The notes: a model not told the origin generated them from the letters alone. DNA of 64,000 nt from Pseudomonas sp. FP2196 (GCF_030687715.1 NZ_CP117445.1:5259501-5323500), one strand, 5' to 3'. Positions 8,703 to 20,680 are shown, counted from the first letter of the stretch. Translations and numbers: made by a program.

Positions 8703-11526
8703 AGTGACGAACCTCGCCAGCGCCGCTGATGTTGTCGACACAACGACCGCAGATTTCCGGATGCTCCGGGTTCACGCCGACGTCTTCACGGCAGTGCCAG
8801 CAACGGGCGCATTTCGCGAAGGCCGACTTGACGATCTTCAGCTTCAGGCCGCTGACTTCGGTCACTACCGCGTCGGCCGGAGCCTGTACAAACGGTGCAA
8901 CGCTGGCGGTCGAAGTGATCAGCACAAAGCGCAGCTCGTTGCTCAGCTTGGCCAGGTCAGCGCTCAGCGCCTCTTCGGCGAACAGCGTCACTTCGGCTTG
9001 CAGGTTGCCACCGACAGCCTTGGCCGCGCGCTGGATTTCCATTTCCTTGTTGACCGCGACTTTGACCGCCATGACGCGCTCCCAGTACTCACGACCCAGC
9101 TCGAAGCCTTCCGGCAGCTCGGTCAGACCTTCGTACCAGGTGTTGAGCATCACCGATTCGTTACGCTCGCCCGGCAGGTACTCCCACAGTTCGTCGGCGG
9201 TGAAGGCGAGGATCGGCGCGATCCAGCGCACCAGCGCTTCGGAGATGTGGAACAGCGCGGTTTGCGCCGAACGGCGCGCCTTGCTGTTGGCGCCAGTGGT
9301 GTACTGACGGTCCTTGATGATGTCGAGGTAGAAACCACCCAGCTCCTGCACGCAGAAGTTGTGGATCTTCGAGTAGACGTTCCAGAAACGGTATTCACCG
9401 TAATGCTCTTGCAGCTCGCGTTGCAGCAGCAATGTGCGATCCACTGCCCAACGATCCAGCGCGAGCATTTCCTCGGCCGGCAGGATGTCGGTGGCCGGGT
9501 TGAAACCGGTCAGGTTGGAAAGCAGGAAGCGTGCGGTGTTGCGGATACGACGATAGGCGTCCGCACTACGCTGCAGGATCTGCTCGGACACAGCGATTTC
9601 ACCGGAGTAGTCGGTCGAAGCGACCCACAGACGCATGATGTCGGCGCCCAGAGTGTCGTTGACTTTCTGCGGCGCGATCACGTTGCCCAGCGATTTGGAC
9701 ATCTTGCGGCCCGCTTCGTCGACGGTGAAACCGTGCGTCAGCAGTTCGCGGTACGGCGCGTGGTTGTCGATGGCGCAACCCGTCAGCAAGGACGAATGGA
9801 ACCATCCACGGTGTTGGTCGGAACCTTCCAGGTACAAGTCGGCGCGCGGGCCGGTCTCATGGCCCATCGGGTGCGAACCGCGCAGGACGTGCCAGTGCGT
9901 GGTACCCGAGTCGAACCAGACGTCGAGGGTGTCGCTGATCTTGTCGTATTGCGGCGCTTCATCGCCCAGCAATTCGGCGGCGTCGAGTTTGAACCAGGCT
10001 TCGATGCCTTCGACTTCAACGCGCTTGGCGACTTCTTCCATCAGCTCGACGGTGCGTGGGTGCAACTCGCCGCTTTCCTTGTTCAGGAAGAACGGGATCG
10101 GCACGCCCCAGTTGCGCTGACGGGAGATGCACCAGTCCGGACGGTTGGCGATCATCGAGTGCAGGCGCGCCTGGCCCCAGGCCGGGACGAACTTGGTGTC
10201 TTCGATGGCTTTGAGCGAGCGCACACGCAAGGTGTCGCCGCTGGTTGGCTCTTTGTCCATGCCGATGAACCACTGCGCGGTGGCGCGGTAGATCAGTGGC
10301 GTCTTGTGGCGCCAGCAGTGCATGTAGCTGTGTTCGATGACGGTGGTGTGCATCAGCGCACCGACTTCGGTCAGCTTCTCGACGATCGCCGGGTTGGCCT
10401 TCCAGATGAACTGGCCGCCGAAGAACTCCAGCGACGGCACGTAAACACCGTTGCTCTGCACCGGATTGAGGATGTCGTCGTTGACCATCCCGTACTTCTT
10501 GCAGGTCACGAAGTCGTCCACGCCGTAAGCCGGGGCGGAGTGAACCACACCGGTGCCTGCGCCCAGTTCAACGTAGTCGGCCAGATACACTGGCGACAGA
10601 CGGTCGTAGAACGGGTGACGGAAATTGATCAGTTCCAGCTCTTTACCGGTGGTGGTCGCGATGACCGAGCCTTCCAGGTTGTAACGAGCGAGGCAGGCTT
10701 CGACCAGTTCTTCAGCCAGCACCAGCAGCTTGTCGCCGACATCGACCAGGGCGTAGTTGAATTCCGGGTGAACGTTCAGCGCCTGGTTGGCCGGGATGGT
10801 CCACGGGGTGGTGGTCCAGATCACGATCGAGGCAGGTTTGCCCAGCGACGGCAGACCGAACGCGGCAGCCAGCTTGGCTTCATCAGCGATCGGGAAGGCA
10901 ACGTCGATGGTCGAGGACTTCTTGTTCTCGTACTCGACTTCGGCTTCAGCCAGCGCCGAACCGCAGTCGAAGCACCAGTTCACAGGCTTGAGGCCCTTGA
11001 ACACGAAACCGCCCTTGACGATTTCGGCGAGGGCGCGGATTTCACCGGCCTCGTTGGTGAAGTTCATGGTCTTGTACGGGTTGGCGAAGTCGCCCAGCAC
11101 GCCGAGTCGGATGAATTCGGACTTCTGCCCTTCGATCTGTTCGGTGGCGTAGGCACGGCACAGCTCGCGGGTCTTGTCCGCGCCCAGGTTCTTGCCGTGG
11201 GTCACTTCAACCTTGTGCTCGATCGGCAGGCCGTGGCAGTCCCATCCCGGAACGTACGGCGCGTCGAAACCCGAAAGGGTTTTCGAGCGGATGATCATGT
11301 CCTTGAGAATCTTGTTCAGTGCGTGACCGATGTGGATCGTGCCGTTGGCATACGGAGGGCCGTCGTGCAGAACGAACTTCGGACGATCCTTGCCAATCTC
11401 GCGCAACTTTCCGTACAGGCCAATACTGTCCCAGCGCTGCAGGATCTGCGGTTCGCGCTGTGGCAGGCCGGCCTTCATTGGGAAGGCGGTGTCCGGAAGG
11501 TTTAGCGTGGCTTTATAGTCGGTCAT
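8695..11526 (-). CDS. ileS: Isoleucyl-tRNA synthetase
   Basis: Class I synthetase of 943 residues charging tRNA-Ile in the cytoplasm. The signature HIGH occurs in [12 protein letters not shown] near the N-terminus and KMSKS in [10 protein letters not shown]; the CP1 editing domain lies between them. The C-terminal zinc site is intact (CARCWHC and CGRCV). Its stop overlaps lspA and it starts 13 bp downstream of ribF, so ribF-ileS-lspA-fkpB are probably co-transcribed. Confidence 0.98.
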   Translation of the reverse strand: MTDYKATLNLPDTAFPMKAGLPQREPQILQRWDSIGLYGKLREIGKDRPKFVLHDGPPYANGTIHIGHALNKILKDMIIRSKTLSGFDAPYVPGWDCHGLPIEHKVEVTHGKNLGADKTRELCRAYATEQIEGQKSEFIRLGVLGDFANPYKTMNFTNEAGEIRALAEIVKGGFVFKGLKPVNWCFDCGSALAEAEVEYENKKSSTIDVAFPIADEAKLAAAFGLPSLGKPASIVIWTTTPWTIPANQALNVHPEFNYALVDVGDKLLVLAEELVEACLARYNLEGSVIATTTGKELELINFRHPFYDRLSPVYLADYVELGAGTGVVHSAPAYGVDDFVTCKKYGMVNDDILNPVQSNGVYVPSLEFFGGQFIWKANPAIVEKLTEVGALMHTTVIEHSYMHCWRHKTPLIYRATAQWFIGMDKEPTSGDTLRVRSLKAIEDTKFVPAWGQARLHSMIANRPDWCISRQRNWGVPIPFFLNKESGELHPRTVELMEEVAKRVEVEGIEAWFKLDAAELLGDEAPQYDKISDTLDVWFDSGTTHWHVLRGSHPMGHETGPRADLYLEGSDQHRGWFHSSLLTGCAIDNHAPYRELLTHGFTVDEAGRKMSKSLGNVIAPQKVNDTLGADIMRLWVASTDYSGEIAVSEQILQRSADAYRRIRNTARFLLSNLTGFNPATDILPAEEMLALDRWAVDRTLLLQRELQEHYGEYRFWNVYSKIHNFCVQELGGFYLDIIKDRQYTTGANSKARRSAQTALFHISEALVRWIAPILAFTADELWEYLPGERNESVMLNTWYEGLTELPEGFELGREYWERVMAVKVAVNKEMEIQRAAKAVGGNLQAEVTLFAEEALSADLAKLSNELRFVLITSTASVAPFVQAPADAVVTEVSGLKLKIVKSAFAKCARCWHCREDVGVNPEHPEICGRCVDNISGAGEVRHYA

Positions 11527-11539
11527 TTAAGGCTCTTCA

Positions 11540-12478
11540 TTAGCGATGGGCGCTAGGTGCGGCTAGTGCACGGGCGGTGGCGACATCCGCATTGATCGCC
11601 GTTTTCAGCGCCTCCAAGGAGGCGAAACGCTGCTCTTCACGCAGCTTTTGGTGGAAAACCACCGTCAAACGCCGGTCATACAGATCGCCGGCAAAATCTA
11701 AAAGATGGACTTCAAGGTGGGCCTTGCCATCACCTTGCACCGTGGGCCGCACGCCGATGTTGGCGACGCCGGGCCAGGTCTTGCCGTCAATGTCCACATC
11801 CACCAGATACACCCCGGTAAACGGCACGCGACGACGCTTGAGTTGAATATTGGCAGTGGGCGTCCCCAGTTGCCGGGCCAGTTTCTGGCCATGCAGCACG
11901 CGACCGGCGATGCGGTACGGGCGGCCGAGCAGGCGTTCGGCCAAGGCAAAATCGGCGGCGGCCAACGCGTTGCGCACCTGAGTGCTGCTGACGCGAATGC
12001 CGTCCAGCTCGACGGTTTGCGCAGCTTCCACGCTAAACCCGTGAACCTGCCCGGCCTGCAGCAGGAAATCGAAGTCGCCGAGGCGGTCGCAACCGAAACG
12101 GAAGTCGTCACCGACCTCCAGATGCTGCACACCGAGACCGTCGACCAGAATAGTATCGACGAACTCACTGGCGCTGAGTTTGCTCAGGCGCTGGTTGAAG
12201 GCCAGGCACAAGACCCGGTCAACACCTTCGGCCGCCAGCAGTTGCAGTTTGTCGCGCAACCGTGCCAGACGTGCTGGCGCAGTCTCGGTTGCAAAGAATT
12301 CCCGTGGCTGCGGCTCGAAAATCACCACGCAGCTGGGTACGCCCAACTCGAGCGCACGCTCACGCAGACGGGCCAGGATAGCCTGGTGACCGCGGTGAAC
12401 ACCGTCAAAGTTGCCAATAGTGGCGACGCAGCCCCGATGCTGGGGGCGCAAGTTGTGGAGGCCTCGAACCAGCTGCAT
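11540..12478 (-). CDS. ribF: Bifunctional riboflavin kinase / FAD synthetase RibF
   Basis: Makes FMN and FAD from riboflavin. It has 312 residues from the ATG at 12478 (MQLVRGLHNL), the family start; the frame runs upstream without support. The N-terminal nucleotidyltransferase motif GNFDGVHRGH and the C-terminal kinase motifs TPTANIQL and ANIGVRPT are both present. It sits between murJ and ileS on the same strand. Confidence 0.96.
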   Translation of the reverse strand: MQLVRGLHNLRPQHRGCVATIGNFDGVHRGHQAILARLRERALELGVPSCVVIFEPQPREFFATETAPARLARLRDKLQLLAAEGVDRVLCLAFNQRLSKLSASEFVDTILVDGLGVQHLEVGDDFRFGCDRLGDFDFLLQAGQVHGFSVEAAQTVELDGIRVSSTQVRNALAAADFALAERLLGRPYRIAGRVLHGQKLARQLGTPTANIQLKRRRVPFTGVYLVDVDIDGKTWPGVANIGVRPTVQGDGKAHLEVHLLDFAGDLYDRRLTVVFHQKLREEQRFASLEALKTAINADVATARALAAPSAHR

Positions 12479-12607
12479 AACGCGCTTCTTGCTCATAAAG
12501 TGGCCGATTATAACCACACCCGGCGGCAGACGACAGGCAACACCGTAACGCAAAGTGATCGAGCCGACAAAACTGCCGGCCCGCGCCTGTTTATAAAGGG
12601 TAAAACC

Positions 12608-14146
12608 TCAGCTCAAGGCCTTGCGATTGAAGTCGCGCAGACGGAAACCGAGCAACAGCAGCATGCCGAAATAAGCAATCACACCCGCGGCGACCAAAGC
12701 CCCCAGGCGCAGGAAGCGTTCCAGCATGTGCCCCTGATCCCAGGCCGGCATGAAATGCATGCCGACCAACAACACCACCGACATCACCGCAACCGCCACA
12801 ACCAGCTTGAAGCCGAACTTCGCCCAACCAGGCTGCGGCTGGTACATCTGCTGCTTACGTAACTGATAGAACAGCAATCCGGCGTTCAGACAGGCGCCAG
12901 CACTGATCGCCAACGCCAGACCGGCATGGGCCAACGGGCCGATCAACATCAAGTTGAACAGCTGAGTAACCACCAGCGTGAAGATTGCGATTTTCACCGG
13001 AGTCCGGATGTTCTGTTGCGCGTAAAAGCCCGGCGCCAGCACTTTGATCACGATAATCCCGAGAAGGCCGACAGAATAGGCGATCAATGCGCGCTGAGTC
13101 ATCTCGGCATCAAAGCCACTGAACTGGCCGTACTGGAACAGCGAAACGGTCAATGGCTCGGCGAGAATCCCCAGCGCCAGCGAGCACGGCAGCACCAGCA
13201 CGAAGCACAGGCGCAGGCCCCAGTCGAGAATGCGCGAATACTCGTGGCGATCCTTGCTGGCGTAGGTTTTGGCCAGAGTCGGCAACAGAATCGTGCCCAA
13301 CGCCACACCCAACACACCGGACGGCAACTCCATCAAACGGTCGGCGTAATACATCCACGACACCGATCCTGCGACCAGAAACGAGGCGAAGATGGTGTTG
13401 ATGATCAGCGAAATCTGGCTCACCGAGACACCGAGGATTGCCGGCAGCATCTGCTTCATGACACGCCAGACACCGGTGTCGCGCAGATTCAGGCGCGGCA
13501 GCACCAGCATGCCGATCTTTTTCAGGTGTGGCAGTTGATAGAGCAATTGCGCCAGACCACCGACCAGCACCGCCCAGCCAAGGGCCATGACCGGTGGATC
13601 GAAGTACGGCGTGAGGAACAGCGAAAACACGATCATGCTGACGTTGAGCAATGTCGGCACGAAGGCCGGAACCGAGAAACGGTTCCAGGTATTGAGAATT
13701 GCCCCGGCCAGCGACGACAGGGAGATCAGCAATATATAAGGGAAGGTCACCCGCAACAGATCAGAGGTGAGCTGGAATTTTTCCGGTGTATCGGTGAAAC
13801 CGGGGGCTGTGGCCCAGATCACCCATGGCGCAGCGATCATGCCCAGTGCCGTTACCACAGCCAACACCAACGTCAGCAAGCCTGAAACGTAGGCAATAAA
13901 GGTGCGAGTCGCTTCCTCGCCCTGTTGGCTTTTGTATTCGGCAAGAATCGGTACAAACGCTTGAGAGAACGCACCTTCGGCAAAAATTCGCCTCAGTAGA
14001 TTGGGTAGTTTGAAAGCGATAAAGAAGGCGTCAGTCGCCATTCCGGCGCCGAATGTGCGAGCGATGAGCGTGTCACGAACAAACCCCAAAATACGGGAAA
14101 GCATCGTGATAGAGCTGACGGCGGCCAACGATTTGAGCAGATTCAT
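12608..14146 (-). CDS. murJ: Lipid II flippase MurJ
   Basis: Polytopic inner-membrane protein (512 residues, about 14 hydrophobic segments) of the MVF/MviN family that flips lipid II for peptidoglycan synthesis. Conserved features include [19 protein letters not shown] near the N-terminus, [22 protein letters not shown], and the charged cavity residues of the family. First gene of the minus-strand murJ-ribF-ileS-lspA-fkpB-ispH block and divergent from rpsT. Confidence 0.96.
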   Translation of the reverse strand: MNLLKSLAAVSSITMLSRILGFVRDTLIARTFGAGMATDAFFIAFKLPNLLRRIFAEGAFSQAFVPILAEYKSQQGEEATRTFIAYVSGLLTLVLAVVTALGMIAAPWVIWATAPGFTDTPEKFQLTSDLLRVTFPYILLISLSSLAGAILNTWNRFSVPAFVPTLLNVSMIVFSLFLTPYFDPPVMALGWAVLVGGLAQLLYQLPHLKKIGMLVLPRLNLRDTGVWRVMKQMLPAILGVSVSQISLIINTIFASFLVAGSVSWMYYADRLMELPSGVLGVALGTILLPTLAKTYASKDRHEYSRILDWGLRLCFVLVLPCSLALGILAEPLTVSLFQYGQFSGFDAEMTQRALIAYSVGLLGIIVIKVLAPGFYAQQNIRTPVKIAIFTLVVTQLFNLMLIGPLAHAGLALAISAGACLNAGLLFYQLRKQQMYQPQPGWAKFGFKLVVAVAVMSVVLLVGMHFMPAWDQGHMLERFLRLGALVAAGVIAYFGMLLLLGFRLRDFNRKALS

Positions 14147-14316
14147 TGAGGAAATCAGGGCCTTTCGATAAACAGCAGGCGAACAATGCGCCTACTTGTG
14201 CGATACTCCGCGCCGCAACAGCACAGAGCCAAAGCTCGCGAGTTTACAGGTCAAGCGCCGGAAATAAATATCCCGCCTCTTTATACCTACCACTTAGCGG
14301 AACGATTGAAGTGCCC

Positions 14317-14345
14317 TTGACAAGACTCCAACTCATCGGCATGAT
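14317..14345 (+). promoter_or_regulatory. Sigma-70 promoter of rpsT
   Basis: TTGACA (14317-14322) is separated by 17 bp from CATGAT (14340-14345). It lies 54 bp before the rpsT GTG start in the 252-bp murJ/rpsT gap, which holds nothing else I recognise. Confidence 0.65.
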
Positions 14346-14398
14346 TCGCGGCCTATTTTGTTTGCTATTTCCTAAAAAGTCTTTCGAGGAGCTCGACG

Positions 14399-14671
14399 GT
14401 GGCCAACTCACCTTCCGCCAAAAAACGTGCAAAACAGGCTGAGAAGCGTCGCAGCCACAACGCCAGCCTGCGTTCCATGGTTCGTACCTACATCAAGAAT
14501 GTAGTTAAAGCCATCGACGCAAAAGACGCTGAAAAAGCTCAAGCTGCATACGTTCTGGCTGTGCCAGTTATCGACCGCATGGCCGATAAAGGCATCATCC
14601 ACAAGAACAAGGCTGCTCGTCATAAGAGCCGTCTGAATGGCCACGTCAAGGCACTGAAAGAAGCTGCCTAA
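14399..14671 (+). CDS. rpsT: 30S ribosomal protein S20
   Basis: Small basic 16S rRNA-binding protein of 90 residues, starting [18 protein letters not shown] as in the family. Translation starts at GTG (14399) with GAGGAG upstream; the usual autoregulation of rpsT in enteric bacteria also involves a weak start codon. Single-gene transcription unit with its own promoter and terminator. Confidence 0.98.
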   Translation: MANSPSAKKRAKQAEKRRSHNASLRSMVRTYIKNVVKAIDAKDAEKAQAAYVLAVPVIDRMADKGIIHKNKAARHKSRLNGHVKALKEAA

Positions 14672-14685
14672 GCGACGTAGTCATT

Positions 14686-14714
14686 AAAAAACCGACCTCA
14701 GGGTCGGTTTTTTA
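14686..14714 (+). terminator. rpsT terminator
   Basis: ACCGACC/GGTCGGT stem (14691-14697 and 14702-14708) with a TCAG loop, preceded by A-rich sequence and followed by a T run. Confidence 0.85.
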
Positions 14715-14748
14715 TTGCCTGCGATTTGATAAATGCAGAGCAAAAAAA

Positions 14749-14770
14749 ATGTGGGAGCTGGCTCCCACAT
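14749..14770. repeat. Single REP-like hairpin
   Basis: GTGGGAGC-TG-GCTCCCAC palindrome with ATG/CAT flanks, between the convergent rpsT and creA genes. It is the minimal form of the 'GTGGGAGCTGGC' REP class that appears as a full pair at 32895-32990. Confidence 0.6.
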
Positions 14771-14783
14771 TGGTTTTCTTGCT

Positions 14784-15251
14784 TTATTGCTGAACCGGCA
14801 CCCACGGCAGGATCGGAATCGCCGTCACCGCATTCTGCGGGCTGCCTTCGATCAAGCGGTCGCTGTAGACCAGGTACACCAGAGTATTGCGCTTCTTGTC
14901 GAGGAAGCGCACCACCTGCATGGTCTTGAACACCAGCGATGTGCGCTCCTTGAACACCTCATCGCCATCCTTCAACTCACCCTTGAACTTGATCGGACCG
15001 ACCTGACGGCAAGCGATCGAGGCTTCGGCGCGATCCTCGGCCAGACCCAGACCACCCTTCACACCACCCGTCTTGGCGCGCGACAGGTAACAGGTCACAC
15101 CTTCCACCTTCGGATCATCAAAGGCCTCGACCACGATCCGGTCATTCGGCCCGACAAACTTGAACACCGTCGACACCTGACCGATTTCCTCGGCCGAGGC
15201 CAGCAATGGCAACGCCATCAGCAACCCCAACAATCCTTTTGCTACACGCAT
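14784..15251 (-). CDS. creA: CreA family periplasmic protein
   Basis: Protein of 155 residues with a signal peptide ending near ASA-E21, so predicted periplasmic. It has the CreA-family core, including [26 protein letters not shown] and [16 protein letters not shown], with two conserved cysteines. The molecular function of CreA is unknown; in enteric bacteria it lies beside creBCD, but no creBC genes are here. It starts 10 bp after the proB stop on the same strand. Confidence 0.88.
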   Translation of the reverse strand: MRVAKGLLGLLMALPLLASAEEIGQVSTVFKFVGPNDRIVVEAFDDPKVEGVTCYLSRAKTGGVKGGLGLAEDRAEASIACRQVGPIKFKGELKDGDEVFKERTSLVFKTMQVVRFLDKKRNTLVYLVYSDRLIEGSPQNAVTAIPILPWVPVQQ

Positions 15252-15261
15252 CGAGCCTTCC

Positions 15262-16380
15262 TCAAACCAGAATCAGATTGTCACGGTGAACCAGTTCCGG
15301 CTCAGCCATGTAACCCAGCAAACCGACAATCGCATCCGACGACTGTCCGATAATTTTTTGTGCTTCCAGCGCACTGTAGTTGGCCAGACCCCGAGCGATC
15401 TCACGACCGTCCGGCGCCACACACACCACCATCTCACCACGACGGAAACTGCCCTGCACCAGTTTGACGCCCACCGGCAGCAGGCTCTTGTTGCCCTGGG
15501 ACAGCGCCGACACCGCACCATCATCCAGCACCAAGGTGCCGCGAGTCTGCAAATGCCCGGCCAGCCACTGCTTGCGAGCAGCCAGCATGCCGCGCTCAGG
15601 CGACAGCAAGGTGCCGATGCGCTCGCCCGCCTTCAGACGATCCAGCACACGCTCAAGCCGACCACCAACGATGATGGTGTGCGCACCGGAACGCGCCGCC
15701 AGCCGCGCAGCGCGCAACTTGGTCTGCATGCCGCCGCGACCCAGCGCACCGCCAGTGCCGCCCGCCACCGCATCCAGACCCGGATCATCGGCACGCGCCT
15801 CGTAGATCATCTGCGCATCGGGATTGTTGCGCGGATCAGCGTCGAACATGCCATCGCGATCCGTCAGGATCACCAGTAAATCGGCTTCGACCAGATTAGC
15901 AACCAGCGCCGCCAGCGTATCGTTGTCACCGAAACGGATCTCGTCGGTAACCACGGTGTCGTTTTCGTTGATGACCGGGATGACTTTCAGCTCGACCAGC
16001 GCACGCAACGTACTGCGGGCATTCAGGTAGCGCTTGCGGTCGGACAGGTCGTCGTGGGTCAGGAGAATCTGCGCCGTGTGCCGGCCATGCTCGGCGAAGC
16101 TCGATTCCCACGCCTGCACCAAGCCCATCTGACCAATTGCCGCAGCAGCCTGGAGCTCGTGCATCGCACTGGGTCGTGCGGTCCAGCCCAAACGACTCAT
16201 GCCGGCCGCCACCGCCCCGGAGGACACCAGCACCAACTCGACGCCAGCCTCATGCAAGGCCACCATCTGCTCGACCCAGACACTCATTGCCGCACGATCC
16301 AGCCCTTTGCCATCAGCTGTCAGCAAAGCGCTGCCGATCTTCACGACCCAACGCTGCGCACCTGTCACCTTGCTCCGCAT
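15262..16380 (-). CDS. proB: Glutamate 5-kinase
   Basis: Phosphorylates glutamate in the first step of proline synthesis. It has 372 residues from the ATG at 16380 (MRSKVTGAQ), the usual Pseudomonas start. The amino-acid kinase domain ([36 protein letters not shown]-like GRGGMQTKL) is followed by a C-terminal PUA domain. Part of the conserved rplU-rpmA-obgE-proB order, but separated from obgE by a terminator. Confidence 0.96.
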   Translation of the reverse strand: MRSKVTGAQRWVVKIGSALLTADGKGLDRAAMSVWVEQMVALHEAGVELVLVSSGAVAAGMSRLGWTARPSAMHELQAAAAIGQMGLVQAWESSFAEHGRHTAQILLTHDDLSDRKRYLNARSTLRALVELKVIPVINENDTVVTDEIRFGDNDTLAALVANLVEADLLVILTDRDGMFDADPRNNPDAQMIYEARADDPGLDAVAGGTGGALGRGGMQTKLRAARLAARSGAHTIIVGGRLERVLDRLKAGERIGTLLSPERGMLAARKQWLAGHLQTRGTLVLDDGAVSALSQGNKSLLPVGVKLVQGSFRRGEMVVCVAPDGREIARGLANYSALEAQKIIGQSSDAIVGLLGYMAEPELVHRDNLILV

Positions 16381-16458
16381 CATCTTCAACCTTAGCTTGA
16401 GGGCAGCGCGACCCAGCGCCGCCCATGACGTTATTTGTGACTTGCGATTTCCAGATAC

Positions 16459-16484
16459 TAAAACGCCGCTCGATTGAGCGGCGC
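16459..16484 (-). terminator. obgE terminator
   Basis: On the minus strand a CGCCGCTC/GAGCGGCG stem (arms at 16476-16483 and 16464-16471) with an AATC loop is followed by TTTT, 20 bp after the obgE stop. Confidence 0.75.
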
Positions 16485-16503
16485 TTAAGTTTACTGCAAC
16501 GAA

Positions 16504-17766
<1,263 letters not shown>

Positions 17767-17875
17767 TCAAGACATAAGACTCTTGCAAAAATGAGCGCAG
17801 CGACCCCAAAACACGACCTGCATCGCACGCCGACAGCCCATACAAACAGCTTTGCAAGAGACTCACCCCACAAAC

Positions 17876-17902
17876 GAAAAAGCCCCGTCGCAAGACAGGG
17901 CT
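17876..17902 (-). terminator. rplU-rpmA terminator
   Basis: Nine-pair stem on the minus strand (arms at 17894-17902 and 17881-17889, one G-T pair), loop TTGC, followed by TTTTT. Ends the rplU-rpmA transcript 18 bp after the rpmA stop. Confidence 0.8.
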
Positions 17903-17920
17903 CTTCCAGCGATTGCGCAA

Positions 17921-18178
17921 TTAAGCTGCGACAACGCTCACGTAACGGCGGTTGAACGCGCCTTTTACTTCAAACTTGATCACGCCTTCGATTTTCGCGA
18001 AGAGGGTGTGATCTTTACCCATGCCAACACCGTAACCGGCGTGGAATTGGGTGCCGCGCTGACGCACGATGATGTTGCCCGGAATGATTTTCTGGCCACC
18101 ATACATCTTCACGCCAAGGCGTTTGGCTTCTGAGTCGCGACCGTTACGGGTACTACCACCAGCTTTTTTGTGTGCCAT
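17921..18178 (-). CDS. rpmA: 50S ribosomal protein L27
   Basis: Protein of 85 residues starting [16 protein letters not shown], the family signature; its N-terminal tail reaches the peptidyl transferase centre. It lacks the cleavable N-terminal extension seen in Firmicutes. Follows rplU by 35 bp in the universal rplU-rpmA pair. Confidence 0.98.
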   Translation of the reverse strand: MAHKKAGGSTRNGRDSEAKRLGVKMYGGQKIIPGNIIVRQRGTQFHAGYGVGMGKDHTLFAKIEGVIKFEVKGAFNRRYVSVVAA

Positions 18179-18213
18179 GAGTTCAATTCTCCTAGTGAGG
18201 AATTAGGCTGAAA

Positions 18214-18528
18214 TTAAGCCTGAATACCGGTGATTTTGATCTCGGTGTACCACTGGCGGTGGCCCATACGCTTCATGTGGTGCTTACGACGACGGAACTT
18301 GATGATGCGGACTTTATCGTGACGACCTTGGGAGATCACTTCAGCCACAACAGTAGCGCCAGCAACAACTGGAGCGCCGATGTTTACGTCGTCGCCATTG
18401 GCAACCAACAGAACGCGATCAAAGGTAACGGATTCGCCGGTAGCGACTTCCAGTTTTTCGATCTTCAGGTATTCACCTGGGGCGACTTTGTACTGCTTGC
18501 CGCCAGTAACGATTACTGCATAAGACAT
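18214..18528 (-). CDS. rplU: 50S ribosomal protein L21
   Basis: Protein of 104 residues starting at the ATG at 18528 ([15 protein letters not shown]); an upstream in-frame start would add 20 residues absent from the family. The L21 signature [15 protein letters not shown] is intact. Driven by a good promoter at 18661-18689. Confidence 0.98.
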   Translation of the reverse strand: MSYAVIVTGGKQYKVAPGEYLKIEKLEVATGESVTFDRVLLVANGDDVNIGAPVVAGATVVAEVISQGRHDKVRIIKFRRRKHHMKRMGHRQWYTEIKITGIQA

Positions 18529-18660
18529 GGTATTTCTCCGATAATCCTGCTCACCCAGCTCTTTATAAGAAGAGGTATTGGCTGGCATGGCTGCATGGGG
18601 CTGGAAGGCCCGCTTGCAATTGCGTAAGGCAGGTGCTGCCCAGGAAGTTCAGGGTGCGCG

Positions 18661-18689
18661 ATTGTACGCAAGGCGCAGCAGGCTTGCAA
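18661..18689 (-). promoter_or_regulatory. Sigma-70 promoter of rplU-rpmA
   Basis: On the minus strand TTGCAA (18689-18684), 17-bp spacer, TACAAT (18666-18661), about 130 bp upstream of rplU. It is back to back with the ispB promoter. Confidence 0.7.
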
Positions 18690-18707
18690 GTAGCCGTCCA
18701 TCGCGCC

Positions 18708-18736
18708 TTGACAGGTCTGGACGGGGGTCCTAGCAT
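18708..18736 (+). promoter_or_regulatory. Sigma-70 promoter of ispB
   Basis: TTGACA (18708-18713), 17-bp spacer, TAGCAT (18731-18736), 32 bp upstream of the ispB ATG. The -35 boxes of this and the divergent rplU promoter are only 18 bp apart. Confidence 0.7.
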
Positions 18737-18768
18737 GCCGCGCAACCCTTCTGGAGCGACTCTCGCTG

Positions 18769-19737
18769 ATGCAACCCCAAGCTTTCTACCGCGCGGTGGC
18801 GGACGATTTTAGCGCCGTCGACGGCATCATCAAGAAGCAGCTGACTTCCCGAGTACCGCTGGTATCGAAAATCGGCGACTACATCACGTCGGCCGGCGGC
18901 AAGCGTCTGCGTCCTTTATTAGTGTTGCTGTGTGGCAAGGCCCTGGGTCGCGAAGGCGACGATATGCGTCTGCTGGCCGCTACCATCGAATTCCTGCACA
19001 CCGCCACCCTGCTGCATGACGACGTGGTCGACATGTCCGGCATGCGCCGTGGCCGCTCGACCGCCAACGCCATGTGGGGCAACGCCCCGAGCGTGCTGGT
19101 CGGCGACTTCCTGTACTCGCGCTCGTTCGAAATGATGGTCGAACTGGGCTCGATGCCAGTGATGAAGATCCTGTCCCAGGCCACGCGCATCATCGCCGAA
19201 GGCGAAGTGTTGCAGCTGTCCAAGGTGCGAGACGCCAGCACCACCGAAGAAACCTACATGGAAGTCATCCGCGGCAAGACCGCGATGCTCTTTGAAGCAT
19301 CGACCCACAGCGCCGCCGCGCTGGCCGGCGCCTCCGCCGAGCAGAGCGAAGCGCTGCGCACCTTCGGTGATCACCTGGGCGTGGCATTCCAACTGGTCGA
19401 CGACCTGCTCGACTACAAGGGCGACGCTGAAACCCTGGGCAAGAACGTCGGTGACGATCTGGCCGAAGGCAAGCCGACTTTGCCGCTGATCTACACCATG
19501 CGCGAAGGCACGCCTGAGCAGGCTGCACTGGTGCGTCAAGCGATCCAGAAAGGCGGGATCGAAGATCTGGAAAGCATCCGCATCGCGGTTGAAGCCTCCG
19601 GTTCGCTGGAGTACACCGCGCAACTGGCCCGTGATTATGTGGCCCGTGCGATCAAGTGCCTCGATGCGCTGCCGGCCAGCGAATACCGCGATGCACTGAT
19701 TGAACTGAGCGAGTTTGCGGTCGCCCGTACGCACTGA
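18769..19737 (+). CDS. ispB: Octaprenyl/nonaprenyl diphosphate synthase IspB
   Basis: Trans-polyprenyl diphosphate synthase of 322 residues that makes the side chain of ubiquinone. Both aspartate-rich motifs are visible, HDDVVD (first) and DDLLDY (second), along with GGKRLRPLLV near the N-terminus. Divergent from rplU, as in other gammaproteobacteria. Chain length cannot be read from the sequence; pseudomonads use ubiquinone-9. Confidence 0.95.
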   Translation: MQPQAFYRAVADDFSAVDGIIKKQLTSRVPLVSKIGDYITSAGGKRLRPLLVLLCGKALGREGDDMRLLAATIEFLHTATLLHDDVVDMSGMRRGRSTANAMWGNAPSVLVGDFLYSRSFEMMVELGSMPVMKILSQATRIIAEGEVLQLSKVRDASTTEETYMEVIRGKTAMLFEASTHSAAALAGASAEQSEALRTFGDHLGVAFQLVDDLLDYKGDAETLGKNVGDDLAEGKPTLPLIYTMREGTPEQAALVRQAIQKGGIEDLESIRIAVEASGSLEYTAQLARDYVARAIKCLDALPASEYRDALIELSEFAVARTH

Positions 19738-19755
19738 TTCTGCCCGCGTCACCAC

Positions 19756-19790
19756 AAGCCGCAGCCTTCTCTGAAGCCTGCGGCTTTTTG
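19756..19790 (+). terminator. ispB terminator
   Basis: AAGCCGCAG/CTGCGGCTT stem (19756-19764 and 19778-19786) followed by TTT. Confidence 0.8.
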
Positions 19791-19862
19791 TTGCCTGCCC
19801 TCTCACGGCTAAAACCTTATACAATGTGCGACTTTTAGCGATCCACATCCCAAGGAGCCTTA

Positions 19863-20204
19863 GTGAGCACGTTGCCACCCTGCCCGAAATGCAATTCCGA
19901 ATACACCTACGAAGACGGTGCCCAACTGATCTGCCCGGAGTGCGCCCACGAGTGGTCTGCCAATGGCGAAGCCGAAGTGGCCTCTGATGACGCAGTGAAG
20001 AAAGATTCGGTGGGTAACGTCTTGCAAGACGGCGACACCATCACCGTGATCAAGGACCTGAAGGTCAAGGGCACGTCGCTGGTGGTCAAGGTCGGCACCA
20101 AGGTCAAGAACATCCGCTTGTGCGATGGCGACCACGATATCGACTGCAAGATCGACGGCATCGGCCCGATGAAACTCAAATCCGAGTTCGTCAGAAAAGT
20201 CTGA
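19863..20204 (+). CDS. yjdM: Zinc-ribbon protein YjdM (PhnA family)
   Basis: Protein of 113 residues with an N-terminal zinc ribbon (CPKC at residues 7-10 and CPEC about 16 residues on) and the PhnA/YjdM C-terminal domain ([26 protein letters not shown]). Translation starts at GTG (19863) after AAGGAG; a TACAAT -10-like box lies at 19820-19825. Despite the old name, family members are not shown to hydrolyse phosphonates. Single gene. Confidence 0.9.
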   Translation: MSTLPPCPKCNSEYTYEDGAQLICPECAHEWSANGEAEVASDDAVKKDSVGNVLQDGDTITVIKDLKVKGTSLVVKVGTKVKNIRLCDGDHDIDCKIDGIGPMKLKSEFVRKV

Positions 20205-20365
20205 GACTGTTGTCATCCATCCCGCGCCAGCCGTGGGATGGAGCTCCACCCTCCTCGCTTTCCCCCAGAAAAACCACGCAATAGCTAAACGCCAGCCGTT
20301 TTGACCTTACGCAATCTTTACCCGTAAAAATTCACAACATGCCAATAGGCGCTTGCTATTTGACG

Positions 20366-20384
20366 AATAAGAATTATTCTCATT
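20366..20384 (+). promoter_or_regulatory. Fur box upstream of the PA4570-like gene
   Basis: The 19-mer AATAAGAATTATTCTCATT has 9-bp arms around one central base and is palindromic at 8 of 9 pairs. It closely matches the Pseudomonas Fur operator form. It covers the likely -10 region (TATTCT at 20375-20380 with TTGCTA at 20353-20358, 16-bp spacing), so Fe-Fur binding should block transcription. Confidence 0.75.
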
Positions 20385-20409
20385 GAAACCTTTCAAGGAG
20401 ATTAGAACC

Positions 20410-20667
20410 ATGACTTATTTGATCGACGCCTGGCTGGATCGCCCACACCCGTATCTAAGAATCCTGCACCGGGAAACCGGGGAAGTCTGCGCAGTGCTGG
20501 AAGAAGAGGCCCTGCATGAGCTGCAGGATCAAGGGGATCTGGACGTCAGCAGCCTTAATTCAAGCGAGCCGCTGGTGCTCAAGGAGCTGGTGCGCAATCT
20601 GTTTCTGTTCTGCTATGCCCGGGCCTTGCGCCCGACCAATGAACTGCATCACAAGATAGAACTATGA
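20410..20667 (+). CDS. Small conserved protein, probably iron-repressed (PA4570-like)
   Basis: Protein of 85 residues (MTYLIDAWLDRPHPYL...), no signal peptide or membrane segment, acidic centre and a hydrophobic ELVRNLFLFCYARAL helix near the end. The ATG at 20410 has AAGGAG nine bases upstream. I know of no function. Position after ispB matches P. aeruginosa PA4570, which I recall as induced by iron starvation; the Fur box immediately upstream here agrees with that. Confidence 0.8.
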   Translation: MTYLIDAWLDRPHPYLRILHRETGEVCAVLEEEALHELQDQGDLDVSSLNSSEPLVLKELVRNLFLFCYARALRPTNELHHKIEL

Positions 20668-20680
20668 AACACGGTAAAAA

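Noticed and set aside
8620..11505. Plus-strand open frame of 961 codons
   Set aside because: Antisense to ileS, whose motifs are complete. The frame is an artefact of high-GC codon usage; its protein is rich in Arg, Val, Gly and His without any domain.
14146..14442. Open frame in the murJ/rpsT gap
   Set aside because: It covers the rpsT promoter and start in another frame and has no RBS; the gap is explained by the promoter at 14317-14345.
20218..20241. CATCCC/GGGATG hairpin after yjdM considered as terminator
   Set aside because: No T run follows on either strand; only a weak stem with a long loop.
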